This document shows positions 14,629-21,970 of a stretch of DNA of 24,797 nt, piece after piece. Source of the stretch: a virus; IMG/VR virus record IMGVR_UViG_3300004448_000230, positions 1-24,797 of that record, one strand, 5' to 3'. The translations under genes and the position numbers were made by a program. Position 1 is the stretch's first letter; the number at the start of each line of letters is the position of its first letter. The notes under the pieces are model-generated. The model did not search any database, was not told the origin of the DNA, and saw only the letters and a list, made by a program, of their open reading frames with translations.

Positions 14629-14984
14629 AAATTTTGGCGCTGGCTAACAAAAGTCATAACCTGAGTTGCTACATCAGGTGATTGATCGTAGATCTTTCTG
14701 GCTGCTTCAGGAGAGAAAGGAACATCTTTAGCGTCCTTGCCACTTCCTTGCTTCAAGCCATTCCAACCTATCGTCACTGCGACCAATAGGTCAGTCATGC
14801 TATCTGTATCATCAACCTCAAGATTCGCCCGATTAGACTTTAGTATCGCTCTCCTAAAGGTCTTTGAGTCTGGCCCCCTAACTATAAAAACCACATCTGA
14901 CGGCTCGCCAGTGCTGGGGTTATTTATAGCTACCTCTCGGCCTTTCTCATGCTCATCCGCTGTATAAAAATCATTAATATCCAT
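14616..14984 (-). CDS. Tail assembly chaperone (lambda G-like)
   Basis: 122 aa, between the tail tube gene and the tape measure, the position of lambda gene G. It contains FIVRGPDSKTFRRAILKSNR, then an acidic linker and the helical part DLLVAVTIGWNGL, seen in other phage tail assembly chaperones of this type. Its last codons include the slippery run A AAT TTT. Most ribosomes stop at the TAA at 14616-14618. A minority should slip back one base and extend the protein to 232 aa. A purine-rich GAGAGG precedes the ATG. It is not expected in the finished virion. Confidence 0.85.
   Translation of the reverse strand: MDINDFYTADEHEKGREVAINNPSTGEPSDVVFIVRGPDSKTFRRAILKSNRANLEVDDTDSMTDLLVAVTIGWNGLKQGSGKDAKDVPFSPEAARKIYDQSPDVATQVMTFVSQRQNFIKG
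14628..14634 (-). other. Programmed -1 ribosomal frameshift site (A AAT TTT)
   Basis: On the minus strand the zero-frame codons CAA AAT TTT ATC give the heptamer A AAT TTT, which fits X XXY YYZ exactly. Slipping back one base re-pairs the tRNAs on AAA and TTT, and the next codons TAT CAA GGG CTA ACT GAC run straight into the downstream frame. The zero-frame stop TAA lies three codons after TTT. No strong downstream stem-loop or upstream Shine-Dalgarno stimulator is evident by eye. Lambda and many siphophages use such a site between G and T. Confidence 0.85.
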
Positions 14985-15002
14985 CCTTCCCTCTCTCCCT
15001 GT

Positions 15003-15914
15003 TTACGCGTCTGTTCTAGTAATAGCTAACTGCGAGGTGATCCCAGCGTCGTATAATGCAATAAAGTCAAGCGTTACAGTAATCGCACCGGCACCGCCGA
15101 CCTCTGGATTACCGGAGTTGTACTTCACATTTGGCATATTAAAGGCATAATTATTTCCAGCAGCGTCTTGCAGAGTAAACGTAATCGCCGATGAGGTTTC
15201 GTTAATGAACTTGTTAATCAACGTAATGTCTTCGAAGTACGCAGTTATCGACCCTGTTACAGTAGATTTTGCCAATGGCGGCTTTAACGTGGTCGAATCC
15301 CCAACAACGTATTGCGGCTCAAGACCGTTCTCAATATTTAATTCAAGAGCAGTCACCACCGCGATACTAGAGCCTCCTTCAGTAATTGCTCCAGTAAAGC
15401 TGTCAAAAGGGTCTGTAGTTGTAGCGGCGGGATGGCTTGCGCCAGAGAGAGCCGTGGCAGTTGCAGTTAAATCTTTACCGATTACTGAAAACGATCCCGT
15501 AACCATAGAGTTAGGTGCTACAGAAAGGCTCATGCTGTTAAACAAGCAGCCAGTCGATCTAATGTATTTGTTTATGTCAGTATGATGACGTTCGATAGTG
15601 AACGCAGTTGCTGTGGTGCCTGTCTTTAGGACATCGGTAGTCCAAGCGCCGCACATAACTGCCGCGAGCAAGTCATCAAAAGATTCGTAAGACAATTCAA
15701 AGTTAATATCTCCTGATACTGCCTTGTTGCCGTGGCGATAATGGGCGATTTGACGATCTTGTCGCAATTCTTCTGACTCAATAGCGTCTTTAGTCATCCC
15801 TAATGTCGTTCCAGTGTGCCGAATAGCCTTCATTGTCGGGTTCGCTGGAGTAGTGCCAAATGTTACTTCTGCTGTATAGCTCATGTCATGCCGAGCGCCT
15901 GTTGCAATAGTCAT
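15003..15914 (-). CDS. Major tail tube protein
   Basis: 303 aa. The opening ARHDMSYTAEVTFGTTP, then IRHTGTTLGMTKDAIESEEL and an alternating beta-strand pattern to the end, match phage tail tube proteins of the Phage_tube_2 kind. The region SVAPNSMVTGSFSVIGKDL is typical of the strand and loop that pack the tube lumen. The C-terminal half (FEDITLINKFINETSSAITF, then VTLDFIALYDAG) continues the tube-protein fold. It lies between the tail terminator and the tail chaperones, as expected. Subunits stack as hexameric rings around the tape measure to make the tube. I see no extra Ig-like decoration domain. Confidence 0.9.
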   Translation of the reverse strand: MTIATGARHDMSYTAEVTFGTTPANPTMKAIRHTGTTLGMTKDAIESEELRQDRQIAHYRHGNKAVSGDINFELSYESFDDLLAAVMCGAWTTDVLKTGTTATAFTIERHHTDINKYIRSTGCLFNSMSLSVAPNSMVTGSFSVIGKDLTATATALSGASHPAATTTDPFDSFTGAITEGGSSIAVVTALELNIENGLEPQYVVGDSTTLKPPLAKSTVTGSITAYFEDITLINKFINETSSAITFTLQDAAGNNYAFNMPNVKYNSGNPEVGGAGAITVTLDFIALYDAGITSQLAITRTDA

Positions 15915-15920
15915 AATGTT

Positions 15921-16337
15921 TTACCTTGGGGCTACATGAGCCGAATAGTTGATTGAGACTGAGATAACAAACCTGTCATCTACGATTAATCCCTCATTCC
16001 GAGAGGTGTCGCCTAAACGAACTGTTACGCCATTATAAGTTAGATCAGTGCCTCGCTTAAAGTGATCTGCAACAGAATCCGCTTTTGTTTCTGCCTCATT
16101 CCTTCCCTTGCCTGATGGGGCGTAAACGTCCACTTGGTAAATACCAGCGTGTTCGTCTAGTCCAGCAGACCCTAGCCCAATTTGGGCAGATGAGACCGGC
16201 AGCAGGGACGGCCTCAAATATAGAGTTCCTTTGGTTGGCTTAAAAACTGTATTAGGCCAAGCAATCGGGGCGCTACCACTCAACGAGTTAAGCCTTGCGT
16301 CTAGTGCTGCGCTAATGTCAGAGAATACAGTGCTCAT
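15921..16337 (-). CDS. Tail terminator protein (DUF4128-like)
   Basis: 138 aa. The sequence has the DUF4128 arrangement: an N-terminal helix (FSDISAALDARLNSL), a strand-rich middle in which GIYQVDVYAPSGKGRNEAET is characteristic, a helix with AETKADSVADHFKRG, and the final strand FVISVSINYSAHV. Proteins of this type cap the growing tail tube, in the role of lambda gpU, and later join it to the head. Its ATG overlaps the upstream stop by 4 bp (ATGA), and it lies only 6 bp before the tail tube gene, which fits the role. Confidence 0.85.
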   Translation of the reverse strand: MSTVFSDISAALDARLNSLSGSAPIAWPNTVFKPTKGTLYLRPSLLPVSSAQIGLGSAGLDEHAGIYQVDVYAPSGKGRNEAETKADSVADHFKRGTDLTYNGVTVRLGDTSRNEGLIVDDRFVISVSINYSAHVAPR

Positions 16338-16795
16338 GGTTGTTTACCAATTACTATCAAACCTTCTCTGTCTCTCCTCATAGATACGGCCATCCTCTCT
16401 ACGTTTATTCGGCTCATACCTTTTGGCGCTTGGGTAGAAAAGCCATTGATCGTCTTTCCTGTAGGGTTCTTCGGCGGGTTAGGGTACAAGCCAAACTCAA
16501 CCACTGGGGCATAGGGTAGATTATTAGAGAATACGATAGTCTCATCGCCTATAACCTTTTTAATCTTAGTCTTTGCTTCACTTAAAGCTCTTGAGCCGCT
16601 TGGGTCTGCACCTTTTAGACTTCTGCCGTTTCTCGTATTAATCCCCGTTCGCCAGTTGTTAATCAGAACTCCTTCGTCTATAGGAGTGTCAGCCAACACA
16701 TTTTCTATCAACTTCAATGCCGCGCCCTTCTTGGCGGCAACGACATCTCGTCCAGTCTCCTCTGCCCAAGCCTTAACGTCTAATTTGAAGCTCAT
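16334..16795 (-). CDS. Head-tail joining / tail completion protein (HK97 gp10-like)
   Basis: 153 aa from the ATG at 16795. The stretch FSNNLPYAPVVEFGLYPNPP is the hallmark of the neck or tail-completion family related to HK97 gp10 and lambda gpZ. DTPIDEGVLINNWRTGIN upstream of it is also typical. These proteins sit between head closure and the tail terminator. A further ATG at 16804 would add three residues, but a GGA at suitable spacing favours 16795, and the sequence from there (MSFKLDVKAW) looks more like a natural start. The gene overlaps the upstream one by 23 bp or more and ends in an ATGA overlap with the tail terminator. Confidence 0.8.
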   Translation of the reverse strand: MSFKLDVKAWAEETGRDVVAAKKGAALKLIENVLADTPIDEGVLINNWRTGINTRNGRSLKGADPSGSRALSEAKTKIKKVIGDETIVFSNNLPYAPVVEFGLYPNPPKNPTGKTINGFSTQAPKGMSRINVERMAVSMRRDREGLIVIGKQP

Positions 16796-17132
16796 AGAGC
16801 ACATCCGTATCTGATGGGGCTATGGTAACGACATCCATAACCCTGTAATTTTCTGAGTCAAACAGAATGTTATCATCTATCTCAGGAGATCCGTTGCCAG
16901 CCTGGAAGTACATCCTAGCATCGTCTCTCTGGACCATTTCGCCATCAATCTCCGCTTTACTGTAGTTTAACCTTACAGCTTTGCCGGTAATTGTGGTCGT
17001 ACTGCCGCCTGTATAAGATCCGGTTGTAGGGTTAAAACTAGCCCCGCCCGTTCTAGTCGCAGTGGCATCCTCGCCAAACTTCGTCAAGATGCTAGTCGCA
17101 GTCGATTGTGTGGCTGTATAATTAAAGCTCAC
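16773..17132 (-). CDS. Head closure / neck protein
   Basis: 119 aa starting at GTG, with a GTGA overlap with the gene before it. The middle part (TITGKAVRLNYSKAEIDGEM, then DDARMYFQAG and DNILFDSENYRVMDVVTIAP) has the compact beta-barrel pattern of phage head-closure proteins that bind under the connector. Position between the DnaT-like connector and the gp10-like protein supports this. The family assignment comes from pattern and place, since I see no single diagnostic motif. No membrane segment or signal peptide is present. Confidence 0.75.
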   Translation of the reverse strand: MSFNYTATQSTATSILTKFGEDATATRTGGASFNPTTGSYTGGSTTTITGKAVRLNYSKAEIDGEMVQRDDARMYFQAGNGSPEIDDNILFDSENYRVMDVVTIAPSDTDVLYELQIRR

Positions 17133-17605
17133 GCCCTAGATACTCCGTTGACTGGCTTGATGATCTTTCTAATAGCAGATCTAACTGCTGGCGTTTCTTT
17201 GTTCATGCTTGCGTTGTTCTTGTAAGTTACTGTTATTTCACCAATTTTCTCTTGAGTGGTCTGTCTGTCTCTAGCAGATAGCGCAAAATTGCCATCAGAA
17301 ACCGTTCTAGTAACTTCATAAACTGCATTCTTTAGCTCTTTCGGTATCTCATCTGAGTTAACCGAGTAACTGTCTATGTATACTTCTGTTCTGGGCCACT
17401 GCAACGACTGAGCATCAGTTGCTTTGCGTCCCAAGAAATTCTGCGCTTCGATGTAATCCATTGCCGTGAGGATTAGCTCCTCGATCTTGCTTGCACTGTG
17501 ACTATGGGCGATACCGCGAGCAGTTGCCCAAGTATCCCACTCTGTCGTAGTTACATAGCTATTAGCGTTCGCTACACCTGAACCGTCTTCGATAATAAGC
17601 GCCAT
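17129..17605 (-). CDS. Head-tail connector / adaptor protein (DnaT-like domain family)
   Basis: 158 aa. It begins MALIIEDGSGVANANSYVTT, the start seen in the phage 'putative DnaT-like' (DnaT_2) family. LQWPRTEV and a run of helices (IPKELKNAVYEVTRTVSD) follow. Members sit just after the coat gene and act as adaptors that form a ring under the portal. The family name comes from similarity to DnaT, but in phages a connector role is the better reading. It begins after the hairpin at 17630-17645 with a GAGG-containing ribosome site, and ends in a GTGA overlap with the head closure gene. Confidence 0.8.
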   Translation of the reverse strand: MALIIEDGSGVANANSYVTTTEWDTWATARGIAHSHSASKIEELILTAMDYIEAQNFLGRKATDAQSLQWPRTEVYIDSYSVNSDEIPKELKNAVYEVTRTVSDGNFALSARDRQTTQEKIGEITVTYKNNASMNKETPAVRSAIRKIIKPVNGVSRA

Positions 17606-17629
17606 TACCTATCCTCAAGTAAGAATCAA

Positions 17630-17645
17630 GGGGGCCGAAGCCCCC
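17630..17645 (-). terminator. C(UUCG)G hairpin after the coat gene, partial terminator or mRNA stabiliser
   Basis: On the minus strand the sequence GGGGGC TTCG GCCCCC is a perfect 6-bp stem with an exceptionally stable UUCG tetraloop closed by C-G. It lies 22 nt after the coat stop and 24 nt before the next start. The trailing bases are TTGATTCTT, so the U-tract is weak and termination is probably incomplete. Placed here it could reduce transcription of connector genes relative to coat, or protect the coat mRNA from 3' exonucleases. Confidence 0.65.
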
Positions 17646-17667
17646 AATCATCTAGCATTAGCCAAAA

Positions 17668-18819
17668 TTAGCCAAGCAAAGTAGCGATGAAGTCAGGCTT
17701 CCAAGCCTTAACACCCCATGCAACACCAACTTCGATCATAGACTTACGATATCCGCGATAAACACGAACCTCGAAGACTAATCCACTACGTTGGTCTTGA
17801 ACGATCAGAGAGTCATCAGCCAAATCGCCACCTTCAGGTACAGCAGGAGCGCGAATAGCAAGCTCTAATGCTCTACGGTGCATTGCGATGTTGGCGGAGA
17901 AGCTATCACCAATCGTCATCTCAGCGGCGTCAGCCAAGACTGCCTGCAAGCCAGGAGTCCCGAGAGTTGCATTGCCAGCCGCAGCGGTAAAGCCACCGTT
18001 TACAACGTACTTGTTAGTATCGCCAGCAAAGGTAACGATGTCGCCAGATAACAACGAACCGCCGTTACCACCGTCAAGAGCGATAACAGAGTCACCGACA
18101 GCGTTGCCGCCGTTTGCGTCTAACCCAGTAGCCGTTCCTTTGGTATGGCTTTGGATTTGTGCAGACTCACGAATGCCCATGCCGAACAGATCAAGCAAGA
18201 TACCTTGACGGAGCAAAGTGTCATTACCTGATTTGTTGACTTCCTGCAATGCAGCGAGCTTACGCAAGTTAGCACCGGCAGAAGAACTCAAGATCAAGGA
18301 GACCTGATCCTGTTCAGTAGGCATACCGTTGTCAACCAAGATCTTTCGCATCTCTGCAATAGCGTGGTTGTTGGTGCCAAACGGAGTCGTTCCAGCAGTA
18401 CCGTGAGCGCGTGAAGCATTGGTATACGCCTCAACAGCCAAGTCATACTCTACTTCGTTACAAAGCGTTCGCATTGCTTGTGCAATCTGATCACCGTAAA
18501 CAGTCTCGAAGCCAATACCGTTGTTCAAGTGCCGTACATCTTCCCCAGTGTAAGGGATTTGTACTGCGCGAGACTTAGTGATAGACAGCGTTTTGTTGTC
18601 AACAGTCTGATCAGTCCCTTCTGGAACAGTCATAGACTCAGACACATCTACAGCAGTCGCCGCTCGTGTGAAGGATGCTCGAACGGTATCGCCTTTAGCG
18701 ACTCGCTCTGATCCGTTTGCGTTAATGGTAGACGCAGGAATGAAGCCAACAAGCTCTCGACCCACTACGTCAGCCGCGACATAAATGTCAGCAGCAAGGT
18801 TAGTTAATACGTTAGCCAT
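17668..18819 (-). CDS. Major capsid protein, P22 coat-like
   Basis: 383 aa. The opening MANVLTNLAADIYVAADVVG followed by RELVGFIPASTINANGSERV, and TVPEGTDQTVDNKTLSITKS soon after, are clear signatures of the P22-type coat family (HK97 fold). YGDQIAQAMRTLCNEVEYDL continues the match. A Gly-rich insertion from about residue 225 to 300 (GDSVIALDGGNGGSLLSGD and onward) may correspond to the family's inserted domain. A consensus AAGGAGG ribosome site at good spacing precedes the ATG, as expected for the most abundant virion protein. It follows the scaffold gene by 11 bp and is followed by a stable hairpin. The protein is slightly shorter than P22 coat (430 aa). Confidence 0.95.
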   Translation of the reverse strand: MANVLTNLAADIYVAADVVGRELVGFIPASTINANGSERVAKGDTVRASFTRAATAVDVSESMTVPEGTDQTVDNKTLSITKSRAVQIPYTGEDVRHLNNGIGFETVYGDQIAQAMRTLCNEVEYDLAVEAYTNASRAHGTAGTTPFGTNNHAIAEMRKILVDNGMPTEQDQVSLILSSSAGANLRKLAALQEVNKSGNDTLLRQGILLDLFGMGIRESAQIQSHTKGTATGLDANGGNAVGDSVIALDGGNGGSLLSGDIVTFAGDTNKYVVNGGFTAAAGNATLGTPGLQAVLADAAEMTIGDSFSANIAMHRRALELAIRAPAVPEGGDLADDSLIVQDQRSGLVFEVRVYRGYRKSMIEVGVAWGVKAWKPDFIATLLG

Positions 18820-18830
18820 TGTTGGCCTCC

Positions 18831-19493
18831 TTAATCATCAAAAAGTTTGCCGCCCGAACGCATAAAATCCGATTGATCAACCGGACGTAGTGCATCAAAG
18901 TCAGCTCGTGACATTTCTTTGGATCGCGCTTCAGCTCTGCCTTGCGCTCTGACGGCCCCGCCGCCATTTGCTTGACTGCCATCAACCAAGAACGGGAAGT
19001 TCTGCCTGATGGAGTTAGTGAGGTCATCAAGTGTTGAAACGGTCAACTGCCCCGATTCATCTGCCACTCGAATCTCATTGTCAACTAGGGTTAGCCTCTG
19101 GCTAATCTGTTGTTGCAATAGTTTTGCGCGACTTGTGTCTTTTGTCAAGCCTGACGCTATTTTTACAGCCTCTTGGTCGATTTTAGACCTAGAAATGTCC
19201 GAATTCATCTTCTCGATGGTCTTTCGCAGGGTATCCGACTCTTGCTTCTGCGATTCAAACAGTTGTTTGTAGTCGTTCTCAGCCCTAGCCTTTTCCTCCG
19301 CTTCCATCTTGGCCCTAGTCTTTGCTGCTTCGGTCGCCTCTTGGGCTTTCCGTTTCTCGGCGATCAGCTCGTCATTTTTAGCCTTTAGGCCAGAAACTTC
19401 CTGATCTAACCGTGATTGCAGCTCTTGCTCAATTTGCTCCGCAATCTTCCCTTTTACGTCATCATCTAGCTCGATGTCTTTTAACGCTTCCAT
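18831..19493 (-). CDS. Capsid scaffolding protein
   Basis: 220 aa from the ATG at 19493, which has a good GAGGTGA ribosome site 4 nt away. A TTG at 19514 would add seven residues but would place that ribosome site inside the coding sequence, so I reject it. The protein is highly charged and helical: an acidic start, then a long Lys/Glu/Ala coiled coil (about 25-110), and a basic Arg/Ala-rich stretch near 180-200 (GRAEARSKEM) before a short C-terminal tail (FDALRPVDQSDFMRSGGKLF). Such composition immediately before a coat gene is typical of phage scaffolds, which template the procapsid and then leave. No protease domain is visible, so release without cleavage, as in P22, is likely. Confidence 0.85.
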   Translation of the reverse strand: MEALKDIELDDDVKGKIAEQIEQELQSRLDQEVSGLKAKNDELIAEKRKAQEATEAAKTRAKMEAEEKARAENDYKQLFESQKQESDTLRKTIEKMNSDISRSKIDQEAVKIASGLTKDTSRAKLLQQQISQRLTLVDNEIRVADESGQLTVSTLDDLTNSIRQNFPFLVDGSQANGGGAVRAQGRAEARSKEMSRADFDALRPVDQSDFMRSGGKLFDD

Positions 19494-19516
19494 TTGCTCA
19501 CCTCTAGTTTGCAATG

Positions 19517-19531
19517 TACGCCTCTGGCGTA
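19517..19531 (-). repeat. Small inverted repeat between MuF-like and scaffold genes
   Basis: TACGCC TCT GGCGTA on the plus strand is a perfect 6-bp stem with a 3-base loop, starting right after the stop of the MuF-like gene and ending before the scaffold ribosome site. It lacks a U-tract, so it is not an intrinsic terminator. It may separate translation of the two genes or serve as an mRNA processing site. Confidence 0.45.
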
Positions 19532-20557
19532 TTAAATACCCAAGTCCTCAAAGACCATAGGTTCCAGTTTCCTAAGTTGGTCGAGCGTCAAAGTTGCCCC
19601 TTGTGCATCCACAAAGCGCCCTATTGATATTCGCCCTTCTCGGAACAGTTTAGCTCTCGTAACCCCTAAAACTTCCGTCTGGAACGCCCTAGATTGCCGT
19701 CTAAGCCATGTTTCGTATCGAGTGCTCTTACTTACTTGCTGCGCTCCAGAGTCTCCTAGAGCGGCTCTAAATTGGTCCTCTGAGTCCCCTTCAACGACTG
19801 GGGCTATGGTACTGCGACAGTTAAAATGCGCTGGAGGCTTTGGGCTTTCGTTGCTTTCTTTAAATATCTGCTGATCCCTGCTCGCGCAGATCAAAGAGGT
19901 TCTACCGTCCAACGTGGCAATCCATCTATAACTATTAGTTATATTAGGGTTCTCTCTCATAACCACTTCTCTGGCTTGGACGCTTGTATAGTTTGTGACG
20001 GTTCTAGCAAGTGTTGCCGCTTGTCTTTGCTGTAACTTAGTTAAGTTCTTGATATTGCTAGTTATTTCCTGAGATGTCTGCCCAAGGGTTACGCCGTCCC
20101 TGATGGTCTGGACTATCTGTCTGGACTTCCTGCCAGAGTATTCCTGTAACGCTTCGTTTATGGTGTACGATCTATCGGGTTCTAACGGCATTCGTCTCAG
20201 TAGCATCGCGGCCTGTAGGATTGCCAAGGCTGGGGCGGTCACTGCAACGGCGGCGGCGGCATTTTCTAAGAGGTTGACGTTAAACTCGGATTCATACCCG
20301 ATAAACTCCAGCATCTCATCGACAACGGACTTTTCGTACTCCTCAGACTGGGATTTTATCTCCTCGGCCACTTCGGCGATGATCTGATCCAGCCTAGCCG
20401 GTGAAACCGTGGCTATATCCGCCCCTAGACGCTCTGTGACGGCCTCTATCAGCTTTTCCACATAGTCATCGGCCAAACGCTCACGCCCTTGCGAGTAACG
20501 CATGATGAACACCTGATGGCGTGTAACGGCGTCTTCTATTTTGTCATTGGTTGACAT
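19532..20557 (-). CDS. MuF-like head morphogenesis protein (minor capsid)
   Basis: 341 aa. Residues about 185-255 hold the Mu gpF-like domain: ARTVTNYTSVQAREVV, then YRWIATLDGRTSLICASRDQ (210-229) and PPAHFNCRSTIAPV (241-254), with paired Cys224 and Cys247. The N-terminal 120 residues are helical, with an Ala-rich hydrophobic stretch at about 99-120. The last 60 residues (FQTEVLGVTRAKLFREGRIS and onward) form the short tail domain common in this family. MuF-like proteins are minor head components close to the portal and may be ejected into the host. The gene follows portal by 3 bp. No C-terminal toxin domain, such as MuF fusions sometimes carry, is present. Confidence 0.85.
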   Translation of the reverse strand: MSTNDKIEDAVTRHQVFIMRYSQGRERLADDYVEKLIEAVTERLGADIATVSPARLDQIIAEVAEEIKSQSEEYEKSVVDEMLEFIGYESEFNVNLLENAAAAVAVTAPALAILQAAMLLRRMPLEPDRSYTINEALQEYSGRKSRQIVQTIRDGVTLGQTSQEITSNIKNLTKLQQRQAATLARTVTNYTSVQAREVVMRENPNITNSYRWIATLDGRTSLICASRDQQIFKESNESPKPPAHFNCRSTIAPVVEGDSEDQFRAALGDSGAQQVSKSTRYETWLRRQSRAFQTEVLGVTRAKLFREGRISIGRFVDAQGATLTLDQLRKLEPMVFEDLGI

Positions 20558-20560
20558 GGG

Positions 20561-21958
20561 TTAGCCTAGCGGGGCCAGTTCTCCGAGTTCTTCCTTGATG
20601 TCTTCGAGCTGTCGATCAGCGTCGATGATTCCCCCCGCCTTCAGTCGGTCAAAGATGTCCTGATTGCTGATAATCTGCCGATCTAAGAGCGTGACCATTG
20701 ACATGAGCAATTGCGGGTCAACAGACTTGTCGTAGAACTCTCGGTTGATCTCAAACTCTGACAAATCACCAACACCCATGAATTCCCCGCACCATACTAA
20801 GCACTGCTCGATAGCTTGGCTCAAGTTGTGGACAATATCGCCTAGAACCGAGTTTTCACTGGCAAATCGGATTCTCGCGCCCTCTGCCGTCTCATTCCCA
20901 CCCCTATCCGTGACGATACGCGCACCGATGGCGATCATTGCGTTTTCTTTGGCCTTCATCGCCTCTAAAACTAGGTTGTTGGGGTCAGCCTGTACCAATG
21001 TCGCGCTTCCTGCCTCACCTAGCACATGACCCGCCCTAGATCCCAACTTGATCCCGTTGGGGTTGTACTCGAACCACTGCTCCATCGACAGGCTATGAGT
21101 GATGAACAGGGTTGGTTGGCCAGTCAAGAAACATGATTCTTCGTAGTCTGCCGAGTTGCGGTAATGGGCAATGTTCACATCCGCAATATCAGAAAGCGGC
21201 GCATCGTCTACCGTCGCGTCATTGTTCTTTGATCCAACGAAGATTCCAGGAATAACGTCCCAAGCCGACCCATCGGCCCTTTTCGGGTAGAACTCCTCGG
21301 TATATGGTTCGCCATCCCGATAGAGTTGTTGGGTATAACCATCTTCCCTCAGCCTCAGCACTCGGTATTGTGTATCGGTATCGTGTGCGAACTCGTCCCC
21401 GCCGTCCTTGTAGTCTTCTGCGATCACGCAAAGGGTTAGCAGCTTACGGCCTCGGACTGACTCAGTACGCCAATTAATGACCTGTTCCGCCGTGAACGGG
21501 ACGATTGAGGCTTTTAGGTCTAGCGTTGAGACATCCTCGGCGCTCAGTCCATCTTCCGCTTGGGGATAGTCAACCAGCAAGAAGGCGCGTCCCGTTTCCA
21601 GAAGGTTGGACAACTCATCCTTCGCCATTTGAACCAGCCCTAAGCCGTCGCCGGTTGCATCGGTCAAAAGGTAATCCAAGGCCGTAGGGATCTCAAGCAC
21701 TGGCATCTTGCGGAATGCCGCCCCAACCAAAGCATTTTTGGTGCGTCCGGTGAAGTTGGTAAACAATGCACGCTTGAGGTATTGCCGGTATCGCATCGAC
21801 TGAGAACCGACGCTGTCATCGTTGGACTCTGAATCGGGGACAGGCAGATAGTCCTGCCGCTTGTCTTTGACGGCTACCGAGCCTCTAACGGCGTCTCGCG
21901 TCTTCTTCCAGACCGGCAAATAGGTTTCATAATCGGGGTTCTTGTTTTCTACTGTCAT
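20561..21958 (-). CDS. Portal protein (DUF4055 family)
   Basis: 465 aa. The start (YETYLPVWKKTRDAVRGSVA), then YLKRALFTNFTGRTKNALVG and RKMPVLEIPTALDYLL, and the later SADYEESCFLTGQPTLFIT, match DUF4055, a family of portal-type proteins found next to terminase. The helical region with EAMKAKENAMIAIGARIV would form the stem and crown side of the dodecameric ring. The portal is the DNA channel at one capsid vertex and the dock for terminase and connector. It lies 12 bp after the large terminase gene and 3 bp before the MuF-like gene. Assignment is strengthened by this order. Confidence 0.9.
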   Translation of the reverse strand: MTVENKNPDYETYLPVWKKTRDAVRGSVAVKDKRQDYLPVPDSESNDDSVGSQSMRYRQYLKRALFTNFTGRTKNALVGAAFRKMPVLEIPTALDYLLTDATGDGLGLVQMAKDELSNLLETGRAFLLVDYPQAEDGLSAEDVSTLDLKASIVPFTAEQVINWRTESVRGRKLLTLCVIAEDYKDGGDEFAHDTDTQYRVLRLREDGYTQQLYRDGEPYTEEFYPKRADGSAWDVIPGIFVGSKNNDATVDDAPLSDIADVNIAHYRNSADYEESCFLTGQPTLFITHSLSMEQWFEYNPNGIKLGSRAGHVLGEAGSATLVQADPNNLVLEAMKAKENAMIAIGARIVTDRGGNETAEGARIRFASENSVLGDIVHNLSQAIEQCLVWCGEFMGVGDLSEFEINREFYDKSVDPQLLMSMVTLLDRQIISNQDIFDRLKAGGIIDADRQLEDIKEELGELAPLG

Positions 21959-21970
21959 CGGTTGATTCTC

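Noticed and set aside
18831-19514. Longer 227-aa scaffold from a TTG start
   Set aside because: It would place the good GAGGTGA ribosome site inside the coding region. The ATG at 19493 is well placed after that site.
19532-20557. Possible toxin or ADP-ribosyltransferase fusion on the MuF-like protein
   Set aside because: The C-terminal part after the MuF domain is a short domain usual for the family, with no toxin motif.
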